Below are positions 1 through 11,384 of a stretch of DNA of 64,000 nt, piece by piece (the stretch's first letter is position 1; the number at the start of each line of letters is the position of its first letter). Location of the stretch: contig NC_054885.1 in assembly GCF_018320785.1 (NCBI RefSeq), forward strand, positions 4,600,921 through 4,664,920. Reading direction: 5' to 3'. The position numbers and the translations under genes are program-made. The notes beneath the pieces were generated by a model. The model did not search any database. It saw nothing but the letters and a program-made list of their open reading frames with translations, and was not told the origin of the DNA. Source of the stretch: Cheilinus undulatus (Eukaryota; Chordata; Actinopteri; Labriformes; Labridae).

Positions 1-430
1 TCCCCATGCTTGTTCTGTCTCTTTAGCCAGAGCCAAAATCTTGCCCTTGCTGCCTCTTCTGCCACCTCTGTGCTTGCCTTGCTTAGGGCGTGTCCACTCT
101 GAGCCAAGACAAGGTCTTTGAACAGATCAAGTGTTGAGCCCCACGCAAAGCCCTCCACTGAGGTAGATGCTTGTGCAACAGCCATGTTCTCTGCACTCTG
201 CAACCAGGTCAGTGTATTTCAGCCTTTTCCTTCCATGTGCTACCTCAACCCTTCCTCCCATTGCACTGGGAGCTCAGTCAGCAGTGCTGAGCTCTTTAAT
301 GTGGCCCACAGCACCATGTTTGGTCGCACAGTGGTGCTGAAGATCTCGACTGGTAAATTTAACTGCTGTTCACCTCCATCCTCTGCTCTACTCCTGTGTC
401 AGGAGCCTGGGTACTGATCTGCTTTTGATG
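1..430 (-). pseudogene. LINE reverse-transcriptase ORF, C-terminal remnant
   Basis: Read on the minus strand in shifting frames, this stretch gives RKRLKYTDLVAECREHG and, further on, a piece like EEAARARFWLWLKR. Both resemble the extreme C-terminal part of a LINE ORF2 that is widespread in fish genomes (a block of the type KYxELVAECxxxGW followed by EQGSFWLWLRR). Stops and frame changes show it is dead, and the element continues past the left edge of the window. The family assignment is from memory of such proteins. A plus-strand 99-codon open frame over the same bases is a shadow. Confidence 0.55.
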
Positions 431-560
431 AACTCTGCGGTTGTTCCTTCCTTGGAGAAACATATCAGCATTTAGAACATTTTCTAAATTGTTCCACAAT
501 ATCTAGATGCAGTTTTTTGCAGACTGGTGAATCTTTGTCTATCCTTACTTCTGAGTGACT

Positions 561-700
561 CTCCATCCATCTATCCATCTGCTTCCACTTATCCAAGGTC
601 GGGTCACGATGGCAGCAGGTGAAACAAGTCGAGGATATAGAGGATATGGATATAATCCCTCCAGCGCATTCTGGGTCTGCCCTGGGGTCTCCTTAGGTCT
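561..700 (-). mobile_element. LINE 3'-end fragment (CCATC-repeat tail)
   Basis: The plus strand begins with a short CCATCCATCTATCCATCT run. It continues with text matching the second fragment downstream (CTTCCACTTATCC, then ATAATCCCTCCAGCG, then GGTCTCC). The minus strand is therefore the 3' end of a LINE that terminates in a GGAT-type microsatellite. It is about 140 bp, 5'-truncated as usual for LINE copies, and diverged. Confidence 0.6.
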
Positions 701-796
701 GTAAATTTTAACGTGTTAATGTTTCTGATTAATCTTAGCCTTGGTGAGTTTGACTACAACCTCCTTCCATAGTCCTCCACCGTGGATGTCTACCAC

Positions 797-1535
797 TCCA
801 TCCATCCATTTTCTTCCGCTTAACCAGGGCTGGTTCACGGTGGCAACAGGCTAAGCAAGCCAACCCAGACATCTCTCTCCCCAGAAACATTTTCCAACTC
901 CTCCTGGGGGATTCCAAGGCATTCCCAGGCCAGATGAGATATATTATCCCTCCAGTGAGTTCTTGGTCTACCCAGAGGTCTCCTTTGAGTTGGACGTGCC
1001 TGGAAGACCTTGTAGCGCCACATTATGCAATAACGCCGCATCATGTAATAACCCTAACCATAGGACTTAGTGTGGGCTCCAAGGTATGCCCTGCCCAACT
1101 ACCTTGCCCTAGCTCTAACCGCTTGGTGACTTATGCCTAAACCTAACCCCCCTTCAGGGATCTAGACTAAACACCTAACCTTAACCCTAGGACTTAAGGT
1201 GGGCTCCAGGGTATACTCTACTACCTTGCCCTAACCCTAACCGCTTAGTGGCTTACAAAATGCAGTGTTATTACATAATGAATTGAAAATTTATTACATT
1301 ATTACATAATGTGGCATTATTACATAATGTGGTGCTACAGACCTCCACAGGGAGGGGACCAGGAGGCATCCTGATCAAATGCCCAAACCACCTGAACCAG
1401 CTCCTTCTGATGCAAACGGCTCTGCTTTGAGATCTCTCTGGATTTTCGTGCTCCTCAACTTATCTCTAAGGCTGAGCCCAGACATCTTAAAGAAATATCT
1501 TCTCAACAGCTTGAACCCGGGGTCTCATTCTTTCT
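797..1535 (-). mobile_element. LINE 3' part, split by a MITE
   Basis: On the minus strand the segment before the CCATCCATCCATTTTC tail encodes LGRPRTHWRDNISHLAW followed by ECLGIPQEELENVSGERDVW and a terminal LLSLLPP. This is the C-terminal signature of a common fish LINE reverse transcriptase. The 5' part of the same copy resumes at about 1340-1535. The intervening 329 bp is a separate inserted element, and the LINE text reads straight across the insertion point after its removal. The copy is degenerate and non-functional. Confidence 0.7.
1011..1339. mobile_element. MITE with ~25-bp terminal inverted repeats, inserted in a LINE
   Basis: The left end TGTAGCGCCACATTATG and the right end CATAATGTGGTGCTACA are inverted copies, with the match running about 25 bp. 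Both ends are flanked by GACCT (1006-1010 and 1340-1344), a candidate 5-bp target duplication. The interior is an imperfect tandem pair of ~100-bp units, each with GGACTTA, GGGCTCCA and CTACCTTGCCCTA, and it contains short CCCTAACCCTAACC runs. There is no coding capacity. The superfamily is not certain. Confidence 0.75.
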
Positions 1536-1589
1536 GTCATTACTTACAGTTCTTGGGGATAGGAGAGGGGTGGAACATAGGTCAACTGG

Positions 1590-1962
1590 TAAGTTGGCTG
1601 TAATATTGCAAGAGAATATTGCAGGAGAAACCAGCCTATATCTGCTGTTAATATTGGTTTATGTTGGCTGTAAAAGTCTGCCTATCAGCTGTTAATGTCA
1701 GCCTTTGTTGGCTTTAAATGTGGGCCTGTAGTGGCTGTAAATATGGGCCTATATCAACTGGAAACATGGGCTCAAATTGGCCGTAACATCAGACTTTATT
1801 GGCTGTAGCCATTGCCCAATATTGGCTTTAGATATCAGACTGTATTGGCTATAAATATGGGCCCAAATCAACCATTAATATTAGTTTATATTAGCTGCAG
1901 ACATTGGCCAGTATTAGCTCTAAAAATGAGCCTTTTTTGGCCTTAAATATGAGCCTAAATAT
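1590..1962 (+). repeat. Degenerate minisatellite, TTGGCTGTAAATATGGGCC-type
   Basis: Units of roughly 25-35 bp recur: TTGGCTGTAA, then an ATATGGGCCTATA-type half, with many substitutions (for example around 1735, 1795 and 1850). The period is irregular, so this is an old array. There is no coding signal. Confidence 0.6.
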
Positions 1963-1965
1963 GAG

Positions 1966-2360
1966 CTTTAAATTGAAAGCTTTGCCTTCCGGCTAACCTC
2001 TGTCTTCACCACAACGGTGTGGTACCGTACAGTGCCTGAAAAACTGCAGACGCTGCACCAATCTGCCTTTCTGAGCCACCATGTGGGCCCACCACCTGCA
2101 GGGATAAGCATGAGGGTCAGGTACGTTGTACTGACAGTGACACCCTGCAGCCTGGGTTGGCTCTGAGAGAGACTCTGCCGCTCTAAAATGCTCCTTTTAT
2201 ACCCAGTCATGCTACTGAGCTGTTGCCAATTTAACCGGATTTGTTTCAAAATTCTCCTCCAGCTGTTTTTCATTAGTACCACTTACTTTTCCAGCCTTTT
2301 GTTGCACTGCCCCTACTTCTACTTTTAATTTTACAGAACATCCCAACTTTTTTGAAGTTG
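1966..2360 (-). mobile_element. Tc1-like element fragment (long-TIR family)
   Basis: The sequence GAGACTCTGCCGCTCTAAAA, then TGCTCCTTTTATACCCAGTC, and then CAGCTGTTTTTCATTAGTAC matches in order, with the inverted counterpart in the larger Tc1-like copy at 54.3-56.2 kb and with the copy near 43.6-44.1 kb. The right end CATCCCAACTTTTTTGAA resembles that family's terminus. Only an internal and terminal part is present. The 104-codon minus-strand open frame has no recognisable domain. Confidence 0.6.
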
Positions 2361-5300
2361 CACTTCAAAAAGCACGCTCTGTTCCTCCTATATGCTGCTC
2401 TAAGAGCAGTCTAGCTGAGTCTTAATCAAGGTGAGAGAGCTCTAATAATAGATGTGAGACACGTCCCCTGTATGAAACAGTCTTTTTAGCCTGTCATTGA
2501 GTGTCGGGGGTCTGCTTGCAAAGAAATAAGAGGGTCTGAAATAGTTTTGAGTGTTCGACACTGATGGAGTGAAGAGTAAAGCATCCACAGCAGCACACAC
2601 ACCATCTCTGAGCATGCAGCTCTGTGTGTGCGTTGTTCAGGGTTGTGGGGCATCGATGTGTGCGTGCATATGCAGCGCGAGGAGAGCGCTGGGGGGAGAC
2701 CACCTACACTCCCACCTGCTCTGCCTTTTTAGAGGGGCCTCTTCAATCACAAGGCTGGGGTCATTATAGATGCGAGCCTCCAGCCGGCGGGCATTGTTTC
2801 AGCTATTTCTGTCCTCGCGCTTCACAGAGAAACAGCGAGCAAAAAGCCCCATTAAAACGCGCTTCAACACATGAGCGGCCATGACAGGAAACATCAGGTC
2901 CTGGACTTCAGACGCTCTTTTTTTCTCAGGTGGAAATCTAAAACAGTACAGCTTCTAGAGAGTGCTATCTGAGGTAACATCTGAGCGAAATCCACTCCTC
3001 CTACAAATGTGCTGCATCTAGGGTGGTCACTGTACCTGAATGTTGAACTTAGCTCTCATTCTGGTAAACATGAAATAACAAAGATTACTGTTTGGAGACT
3101 TTGGCAACAAAACTAGCCTTCAGGGTCCTTTATTTGATCATTTCATGGTTTCAACTATCAAAAATTGCAGGAAAATTTCAACACTGTTCAGGAGTTTGCA
3201 TGCAATTTGTGATGGATTCATTCCTCTCTTATGCAATAAAAGCTGTCTTTGAACGTTTCAGTACTTTTCCATACTATCGATCACTGTTATGGCAGATTTG
3301 ATCATTTTAAAACATGATGTGTCTAAAGGACTGTAACATACCATGCTTTGACATCCCGTACCTGCATTATTACACAAAGAAAAAGAGCATAATAAAGTTT
3401 ATTTTGGAGGTAGCCGTGGTGAATAAAGAGGACACCTCTGACTCTGCCGGTCTGACACGGTGATGAGTAATGACAAAGCAGTGAACTGTTTGACAGGCGC
3501 TGTGAAGATGACTAAGTCCAAACTTTCAGAGTGAGATACAGCGAGGGGAGCATGTTTGTTTGTTCTTCACTTCAGGGAAAAAGACTCCTGTGCTACTTAG
3601 TTTCCCCTCTGCTCTGTTAGCAGGTTAAAGCAGAAACCAACGACCTACACATGAATATACAATTAAGAAATAATCAAACAATGAAAAGATGGAAAAGACA
3701 CTTATGCAAGTGACCAGCTAGCATTCAGTGAGCATATTTAGCACAAAACTGTGAACATTATTTGTGTCTGGATGTGAAGGGATGTTATCTGCTCTGCACG
3801 TCCTCATAAATGAATGTGGCGCAGGCGCCAGGTTGCGGTATACATGTGGTTGAGGTGGTGTGAAGCTGGAAAAGGCGTGACAGCGACGGTTAAAATCTTT
3901 AAAGAGAAACTGACAGTCCAAGAGCACAATTCTCCACATTTTTATGATGGGTTATTGCCACTGCACAAACATGTCTGTCTAACCAGCTGGTGACAGAAAT
4001 ATTCCGTTTAAAAGTGGATGTCACTGTACTAAAAAACATGCAAGTGATTTGTACTGGCGACACAAATTAACGGCAAGCCAAACTCTGTTTAATAAATGCA
4101 GTAGAGTCAGGATTCATCTTAGTTTTACCCTTTAATAAGAAGCCGATGTTGATGCATTTATGAAGCAAGAGTGAAACTGAAAATGAAATCTAAAACTAAC
4201 ATATATGTCTTTAACGACAATGAATTCCTGTTTAAATTGCCGTGGACTCACACTTTAAATTAATTATTGCTCTCACAGCATTCTGTCATCTACAACTAAT
4301 GTATGTTCCACATGCATGCATCATTTTTGAAGTAACATGTTCAACAATTTAATCATGCATTTCCATACAAATGTCATCAAATATCAGAGTATGAAATAAC
4401 ACAATGTAAAAATCCTACCTCCAATTTCCACATGCAGCGACTGCGCCAATATCTGCCGGCGAATCGTACTGCAGAGCACATCACTCCAGCTGTAATCTAT
4501 CAGAGCATTTCCACAGCCAGCGCTCCAGACTGTCAGTGGTACGTGCCTGGAGCGCCGCTTCATTCGAGATAAGCTGCGCATCTTTCATCGGCAGCCGCTG
4601 CCAAACTGTGTAAATACCCGTTGATCAGAAAGCTCCAAAAAAGGAAGTCACAAGCGCAGAGCATCTGTTTTTTTCAAGTTCCATCAACATTACGTCTCAT
4701 CCTGCAGCAAGAGCAAAGGATGAACGAGAGATCAGTGGGTCACAGAGCTACAATGGCACCACTGACAAAGAAAAGTTAACTTTTGAGGACATTTAGACAA
4801 AGAATTTTATTTAAAACCACAGATCCTTTAGGCTAACATTAACCTTTTAACTTCCTAATGTCCTCACCCAATGGTGGACGCAATAATATCATGGACTTAT
4901 ACCCAAAAGGTAAGATAGTCTGATGTTGGCATATTTTTGACCTCTGATCTGATCTTATCTATTGACCTATGATCTCTGCCCACTGATCAAGGCTGCGCGC
5001 CACAGCGCAGCACTCTAGGATCACTTCCAGTGAGCGAGGTCACTCGCCTTCGGTCTGACCAAACCCGTGGCGCTTTGGTGTGCGCTGCAGTGGAGAAATT
5101 GCGGGTTACAGATGATGCTTTCACAAGCCCAAACACAAGGATGGCAGCAGATGAGACTTTCGTCTGCTCCTCAGTCTGCATGAAGAGAAAATGGCAGCCT
5201 CCTAGTGTAACAACTTCCTGTTAATTAACTTACTTCCTGCTTTAATTTAACAACCAGTAGAAGGTGCTAAAACCCTGCTCACAGCACTTCCCTGCCAGCG

Positions 5301-5420
5301 GGAGGACATCATTTATCTTCTTACAGTAACTCAAATGCTGAATGCTGTCTGGTAAAATGCCTCATCACATGTGCATATTGTACTAATTAACTAATTAATC
5401 AACTTTATGTCCTGATGACT
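2361..5420. other. No gene recognised; scattered GC-richer segments
   Basis: I find no convincing exon here. GC- and CpG-richer patches occur around 2600-2890, 4420-4650 and 4985-5190, where short open frames exist on both strands. None carries a domain I recognise, and only the 4420-4650 patch has a donor-like site (minus strand, GGAG then GTAGGA). They could be conserved non-coding elements or 5' exons, but nothing in the sequence decides this. Confidence 0.4.
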
Positions 5421-5425
5421 TCTCC

Positions 5426-6540
5426 TGTGTGAAAAAGTAATCGCTCCCTGAACCTAATAACTGGTTGTTCCACCCTTGGCAGCAATAACTGAATTCAAGT
5501 GTTTGTGATAACTGCTGATGAGTCTTTCTCATTGCTGTGGAGGAATGTTGGCCCACTCTTCTTCACAGAATTGCTTTAACTTAGCCATATCGGAGGGTTT
5601 TTCAACATGACCTGCTCATTTAAGGTCACACCACAGCATCTCAGTTAGATTTAAGTCCTGACTTTGACTTGGCCACTCCAAAACATTTATTTTGTTGGGT
5701 TTTTTTTTGAGCCATTCAGAGGTGGACTTGCTGGTATGTTTCGTGTCGTTGTCCTGCTGCATAACCCAAGAGCGCTTGAGCTTGAGGTCACGAACTGATG
5801 GCCGGACGTTGGCCTTCAGGATTTTCTGGTAGACAGCAGGATTCATTGTTCCATCAATCACAGCAAGTGGTCCAGGTCCTGAAGCAGCAAAGCAGCCCCA
5901 GACCACCACACTGCCACCACCATGTTTGACCTGCATGATGTTCTTTTTATCAAATGCTGTGTTGTTTTTATGCCAGATGTAACGGGATGCACACCTTCTA
6001 GAAAGTTCAACTCTTGTCTCATCAATCCACAGGATATTTCTCCAGAAGTCTTGGGGATCATCAGGATGTTTCCTCAAATGTGAGATGAGCCTTTGTGTTC
6101 TTTTTTGTCAGTGGTGGTTTTGGCCTTGGAACTCTCCCATGATGCCTTTTGTGTGTTTCTTATGGTTGAGTCATGAACTCTGACCTTAACTGAGGGCAGT
6201 GAGGCCTGCAGGTCTTTGGATGTGGTTCTGGGTTCTTTTGTGACCTCCTGGATGAGTCATTGTTGCACTCTTGAGTCATTTTGGCTGGTCGATCACTCCT
6301 GGGAAGGTTCACCACTGTTCAAAGTTCTCTCCATTTGTGGATAATGGCTCTGACTGTGGTCCACTGGAGTCCCAAGGCCTTGGAAATGGCTTTATAACCA
6401 GACTGATAGATTTCAATCACTTACCATTTGTTCTTGAATTTCTTTGGATCATGGCATGACGTGTTTCTTTCTGAGATTTTGTATTCACTTGGGTTGTCTT
6501 TATGAGATATTAAAATTGGTTTGATGATCCGAAACATTTA
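5426..6540 (-). mobile_element. Tc1-like DNA transposon, 3'-truncated
   Basis: The left end reads TGTGTGAAAAAGTAATCGCT, typical of a fish Tc1 family whose ends read GAAAAAGTATT-like. The other end stops at GATGATCCGAAACATTTA without its terminal repeat, so the copy lacks one end. It contains a decayed transposase on the minus strand. Confidence 0.8.
5616..6460 (-). pseudogene. Tc1-like transposase, frameshifted
   Basis: The longest open part (153 codons, 5616-6077) carries the catalytic core of a Tc1/mariner transposase. It shows WIDETRVEL with the first Asp, then VWGCFAASGPGPL, then QQDNDTKHTSK with the second Asp, and finally the QDLNLTEMLW region with the acidic third position. Upstream in other frames are paired-like DNA-binding remnants: YQSGYKAISKALGLQWTTV, then IIHKWREL and RSDRPAKMTQ. 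Several stops and frameshifts separate these parts, so no full-length enzyme (about 340 residues in the family) can be made. This is a normal relic of a cut-and-paste transposon that moved at TA dinucleotides. Confidence 0.85.
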
Positions 6541-7591
6541 TGCTATTTTAGCATAATTGCTTTTCAGTAGCAAGTATGAAGCCAATATGTTTCAAACTGA
6601 TTTCATGTAATCATGCAGATTCTCTGCTCAGATCTCACCAGTTAGCAGTCCTGTTTGAAGCTCTTGTAAACAGCTGTGCCATGCAACAATTAAGCTGTTA
6701 TTTGCGACCATAGCAGACTCTTAATTTGCCCGTAGACCGTCTATTTTTGGAGCAGAGCTTCCTAAATGCACTCCTTAAGGTGAACTACATTAAATGTGGA
6801 TAATTAGTGAGCCACATTACAGACCACAAACTGCTAATTGTGCTGCCTGTGGTTGTTTCTGCTCTCCTCCACCCAGCAGACGCTGCAGACGCTCCTAACA
6901 CCAACCTCTGCATGTGTCCTGCACCAGATCATCGTCCGACACGCAAACAGTAATTGTGAGCTGAGGTGAGATGCCAAAACACGTCTTAGAGTAGGCTGAA
7001 GAGAAGCACGGGCACGGCGAGGGCTGCTTTGTTTGTTTGTTTGTTTGTTTAGCTGAGGCGCTGCACCAGTTAAAGTGTATTTACATATGTGAGTAAGAGA
7101 GTGGAGCTCTGCTAGTGTGAGGAGGGGTGTGGGTATAAATCCGTGGGTGTTTGTGGGGGTGTCGATGATTCTTTCAGGCACGTCTTCACTCCGGGGCGTC
7201 TGTGTCCTGGCTTGTTTCAGACGTGCCGGGTCCCTGGTGCTCAGTTACAGGATCACGCAAACGCTCCCTCAGGCTCACCAGGACTTGCCTACGCAGACAA
7301 AAAGTGTAAAATCTGCGGTCTTTTGTGTTGACAGAGAAACTTGCATGTGAGTGTTTGCCCCGAGAAAGTGCTGGCTGAAGCTTTTCTGTGAACTCCGCCT
7401 CAGCGGAGAAAATCCTGGTGGATTTGATGGGAGCAGAGAGAAGAGCTCGAGTGCTCCATGACTGAGTGTTTCTGTTTGTTTATGTTACTTAACAAGATTT
7501 AAAGGTGCGTTTGTGACTTCGGACTTACTCACTGGTCTGTCACAGACTCAAACTCACATTGTTGGCACATCGTCGGCTTTTTGTCAAACAG

Positions 7592-7614
7592 TGACGTCAC
7601 CCCGGTCAAGGTCA
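7592..7614 (+). promoter_or_regulatory. CRE palindrome next to an ERR/SF-1-type half site
   Basis: TGACGTCA at 7592-7599 is a perfect cAMP/ATF response element. Eight bases on, TCAAGGTCA (7606-7614) matches the extended nuclear-receptor half site used by ERR and SF-1-type receptors. The surrounding sequence is GC-richer than average. No gene start is recognised beside it, so it could be a distal enhancer or chance. Confidence 0.3.
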
Positions 7615-8102
7615 TGACTTCTCATTATTCATCCCCCCTGAAGGGATTCCCTGCTCCGGTGTGCCTTCAGTCTGACGTTCTCATGTCTAGAACGGCAAAG
7701 TTTCCGTCGTGTTTGTTTGGACTCTGACTCGGAGGGGAAACCAGGAAGTGGAACAGACACTGAGGATGAGACTCAACACAGACAAGAGAGGAAAAAAAGC
7801 TGACACCTCAGAGAGGAAAGGGGAGTTTTGGAGAGCAGACGAGGTCCTCTATGCTCTAAGATTCTCATAAGACAGGAGTTTTTTTTAATTTATATGTATT
7901 TGACTCATAGTAACAGCTTCCAGTACTCATTTTACCAGATTAGATAGGAAAAACAACATAAATAAAAGCCCTAGACACCAAATATTGGGTGAATTCTTGT
8001 CTTCAGTCAGCAAAAATTGCAGCTAAACTTCTGCACACTTTCGAAATTGCAGAAATATACTGATGACATGCAATTTTTTATGGACACTCCTCTCCAGCTC
8101 AC

Positions 8103-8258
8103 CTGTCTTAGGAAATAGAAGTAGTACTTTAAAGTTTTGGTAGTTTTCCACATCATGGATCATGACGCTGTTCACATCTCCTAAAGACTGGGAATACACA
8201 GGAATGGAGCTGGAGACCACCTCCTCAAATGAATGTAGGCGAGGTGGAGAATTCAGTA
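8103..8258 (-). other. Possible isolated exon, 51 codons, unknown product
   Basis: On the minus strand an open frame ends at a good donor (ACAG then GTGAGC) and starts after a weak acceptor (AACAATAG). It reads SFEEVVSSSIPVYSQSLGD and then VNSVMIHDVENYQNFKVLLL, a protein-like composition with no stop in 51 codons. I do not recognise the family. No partner exon was found on either side, so it may be a transposon or processed-gene remnant, or chance. Confidence 0.22.
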
Positions 8259-8916
8259 CTATTGTTATCAAATAAACCAGACTTTGGGGTCAGGCGTACG
8301 TAGATCCAGTCTTGGGTCCATAATGCACCCTAATAAGATATTGAAGATTGTATCATTAAAAAGTGGGAAAAAATATCAGACAGCTTTAGAAGGTATTGAT
8401 GATGGCATGCTTTTGGTATGAGCAGTATCCATCCATAGCATAAATATACAGTAGTAACAGTGAAGTCATCCACTGGTGTTTAAGAAGTGTTATGAAGCCT
8501 AACGATGGTGGTCGCCATCGGAAATACTAACTCAGACTAACTTTGGGTTGACCTAGCACCGGGCAAAGAGGCAGAGCTAAGGCAACTTTTGCAAGTTTAT
8601 GTGGAACTCTTCTCCGTGATGCAATAAAAACAAAGATCACCACACAACTGATCAGTTCAGTTACAATTTTTTCTCCCCACAATCATGAAAACATGATAAC
8701 TGACATTAATGATTGTGTTACCACACTTCCTTTACATCACAGTGGATGCTCCGCTCCACTCTCTCTCAAATTTAAGTGAGGAGCAGAGGAAGGCAAGGCA
8801 CACACTCTGGTTAATAGGGTTCAGTTTTAATTGGGATACCAGTGCTAAATCGATGTTTGTAATATGGTGCCAGTGCTGAATTAGTGCCTCAATAATTTTG
8901 AGAAAAATGGTCTTAA

Positions 8917-9356
8917 AGGGGACATATTTTGCCCCTTTAAGACAAGTTTATATCGGTCTCAGAGGTCCCCTAAACATGCCTGTGAAGTCTGTTGCTGAAA
9001 ACCCTCCAGTATCGGATTTTTGTATGTCTAAATCTCCTCTGTTTCAGCTCTGCTCAGATCTAGCTGTTTCTCTGTCTGTAGCTTTAAATGTTAATGAGCT
9101 GTCTGACTCCGTCCCTCAGAGGAGGATCAGGAGGCAGGGAGGACAAACCGAACCTGGGGGCAGGGCTAACTCCCCACATGACATCATGAGGGGAAAATCT
9201 GTGAACAGCTTGTTTCGGCACACATTTTCTGAAAGGTGAAGAAAAAGAGGCAGGAGGGAATGGATTTTCTGGTATTTGAGGGGATTGTGGACAGGCAGGG
9301 GGCACATATTTTTGTAAGAAAAGCCTGAAAAACAATTTTTGCATAACATGTCCCCT
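8917..9356. mobile_element. MITE, TIR AGGGGACATRTT, TTAA-type site
   Basis: The left end AGGGGACATATTTTGC and the right end GCATAACATGTCCCCT are inverted. They are bordered by TTAA on the left and TCAA on the right, which would fit a piggyBac-like TTAA target duplication with one mutation. The 440-bp interior has GAGCTGTCTGACTCCG and a CACATGACATCATGAGGGG block. The same interior recurs at 52.8-53.1 kb. The open frames on both strands are not conserved as proteins. Confidence 0.75.
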
Positions 9357-9359
9357 TCA

Positions 9360-11150
9360 AAAGATGCCAGTAGAACATGGGATATTAAAAGTAGTGGGCA
9401 TGCATTTCATTTGGGCCGACAGGGCATGAAATGAGTATCGATGTCTTTGCAGTAATTCAGTGCAGTCGTGTTGGTACTGGTACCATGTCGGTGCCAAATT
9501 TCGGTACTCAACCTTGCTGGTTAGTTTGACAGCCAGAAAAGATGACAGAGTTACATCCACTAGTTGATGCTAGTAGTAGCAAAAAGGAGTAAAACAACCT
9601 CAGTCATATGGAACAATTAAAGACAATGTAAAATATAGAGAATCTGATGCACAGTTTTGGCTTTAAAAATTAATTTGAAAATAATTGTGACAATTAAATA
9701 TCGGCCCTAATGGGGATTGACTCACTTTTGGAATCGGCCTCAAGTGGACACACAAAGAACTGCAGTCTTTGGCTCTTCCACATGTTTTTACCACTAGGAA
9801 GTTGCTGTTTGAATAAAAGACCAGAAAACAAAGCTAACTTTCAAAAATATCTATGAAAATGAACTCAAATGTGGCTGCTAGAATTACTGAGATACACACT
9901 CTCTCTTATGGTCTGGATCAAGACAGCAGCAGTTTCACTTTCAGGAGCAAAAACAGACTTTTACAAACCGAAATTTAGTCCAGAAATGAATCACTGAAAA
10001 GACATGTGCATCCTCTGGGCAAATAACCCTGAATCAGACTTTTCAGACGTTTATTGAGAGTATGAACACAGAATACGGTGGCTCTAAAGCGCCAAGTAAG
10101 ATGAGGGAGACAAACAAGCACCTCTACCAAAGACAGCAGTTTTAAGGAACAACATGCATCATGTTTCTATCTGACAAAAAGGTGAAGCTACTGAAAGTTT
10201 AACAAGTCAGCAGGGAACAGAAATGAGACGGCAGTTCCTGAAGTGTGGATTTATTTAGAAATATGTTCTAATGCTCCAGGAGAAGTGGCCTGATGATGAG
10301 AGCAGAAATGAAGCAGCTGCTTTTAAACCTCCCAGAGAGGACGCTCAGCACGATGATTTATAAGATTCTAAAACTCCCTGATCATGTGCATGCATAGGAA
10401 TTTGGTTTTAATAAGAACCAGAGCCAGGTTTGGACCATGTGGAGGATAAAGAGGGAGGAGGAGACCCTGTCGTCGCCACGCTGCTGTAGCTGTGGTCTAG
10501 CCAGAACATTACAGAGACAGCGGCGTACGGGAAGGCTCGGCAGACGGCGAGTGTACTATAGATCAGATGTGTGTGTACTACTGTTTTTTATTAATTTATC
10601 TCTTCAAAACTGTGTGGATAAAATAAATAGCTATCTAAATCAATCCCCCTTTGAGACACTGAAACACAAACGCAGAAGCTCTGCAGCCAGCTTATTTCTT
10701 GCGGCCTTTACCCTCATCCTCTTGGTCATGTTAAATGTCTTCTTGAGCTGCAGGCTGCCTGGATTCACCTCCTAACCCTGAGTGAGGTTAGTTCACGAAG
10801 AGCACACTGTGCATTTATTAGCATAATTACACGTTTCTGCACTACACAAACCCTGCACACATGCATCAAACTCCAGAAGATTCCACAGATATTTGAGGTT
10901 AACTGCGTGTTTGAATGCAGAACAGCTGAATTACCCCCCCTAACTTCATCTGGACTTTTCTGTTTTTTTTCCCACCAGTCCAGTAAACCTTCTGTAAGAG
11001 GTCAGGGTGAGCTGATGTGTGAATACAGCAGCAAACATCCAGGAAAATTCCCTGCAAGCAGCAGACATGAAGGGCTGATGAGGCTTGTGCTGCAACTGGT
11101 GCACAAAAGCTGCTTTGTACTCTTTTCTGCAGGCCACAAGACATTAATGA
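9360..11150. other. No gene recognised
   Basis: Low-complexity-poor, AT-moderate sequence. A plus-strand open frame at 10437-10775 (112 codons) has an unremarkable composition, no splice context and no known domain. I judge it fortuitous. Confidence 0.4.
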
Positions 11151-11154
11151 TCCT

Positions 11155-11370
11155 AAATGGGTCGTTCTGAAGAGCTCAGTGACTTCAACCGTGATGCTGT
11201 GATGGATGCCACCTTTGCAAAAAGACAGTCTGAGACATTTTATCACTGCAGGATATTCCAACTATTAACTGTAAGTAATATTATTAGAACGTGGAAGCGT
11301 TTAGGAACAACAGAAATGGGTTTCCATGGCTGAGCAGCTTCATGCAAGCATCACATCACCAAGCCCCGAT
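11155..11370 (+). mobile_element. Tc1-like transposase N-terminal fragment
   Basis: The segment encodes, in shifting frames, MGRSEELSDF and then SNIIRTWKRLGTT. This is the helix-turn-helix DNA-binding part of a Tc1-like transposase. It is closely similar at the nucleotide level to 51.76-51.95 kb, as in CGTTCTGAAGAGCT and GATGCCACCTTTGCAA. No terminal repeat is visible, so this is only a fragment. Confidence 0.6.
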
Positions 11371-11384
11371 ATTTAATTTTTATT

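Larger units (their letters stand above)
6545..8900. other. Mostly unique non-coding sequence; GTTT microsatellite
   Basis: A GTTT microsatellite lies at about 7027-7050. The 7090-7800 part is moderately GC-rich, with a CRE and a nuclear-receptor-type site described separately. I see no complete gene. A possible isolated exon on the minus strand is listed on its own. Confidence 0.4.

Noticed and set aside
1021..1260. CCCTAACCC runs as an interstitial telomere
   Set aside because: They are part of the tandem interior of a MITE, in short interrupted runs, not a telomeric array.
4384..4650. Minus-strand coding exon with a GTAGGA donor
   Set aside because: No acceptor or partner exon, and translated frames gave no known domain. 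Left as a possible CpG-richer regulatory patch.
10437..10775. 112-codon plus-strand open frame
   Set aside because: No domain, mixed composition and no promoter or splice evidence.
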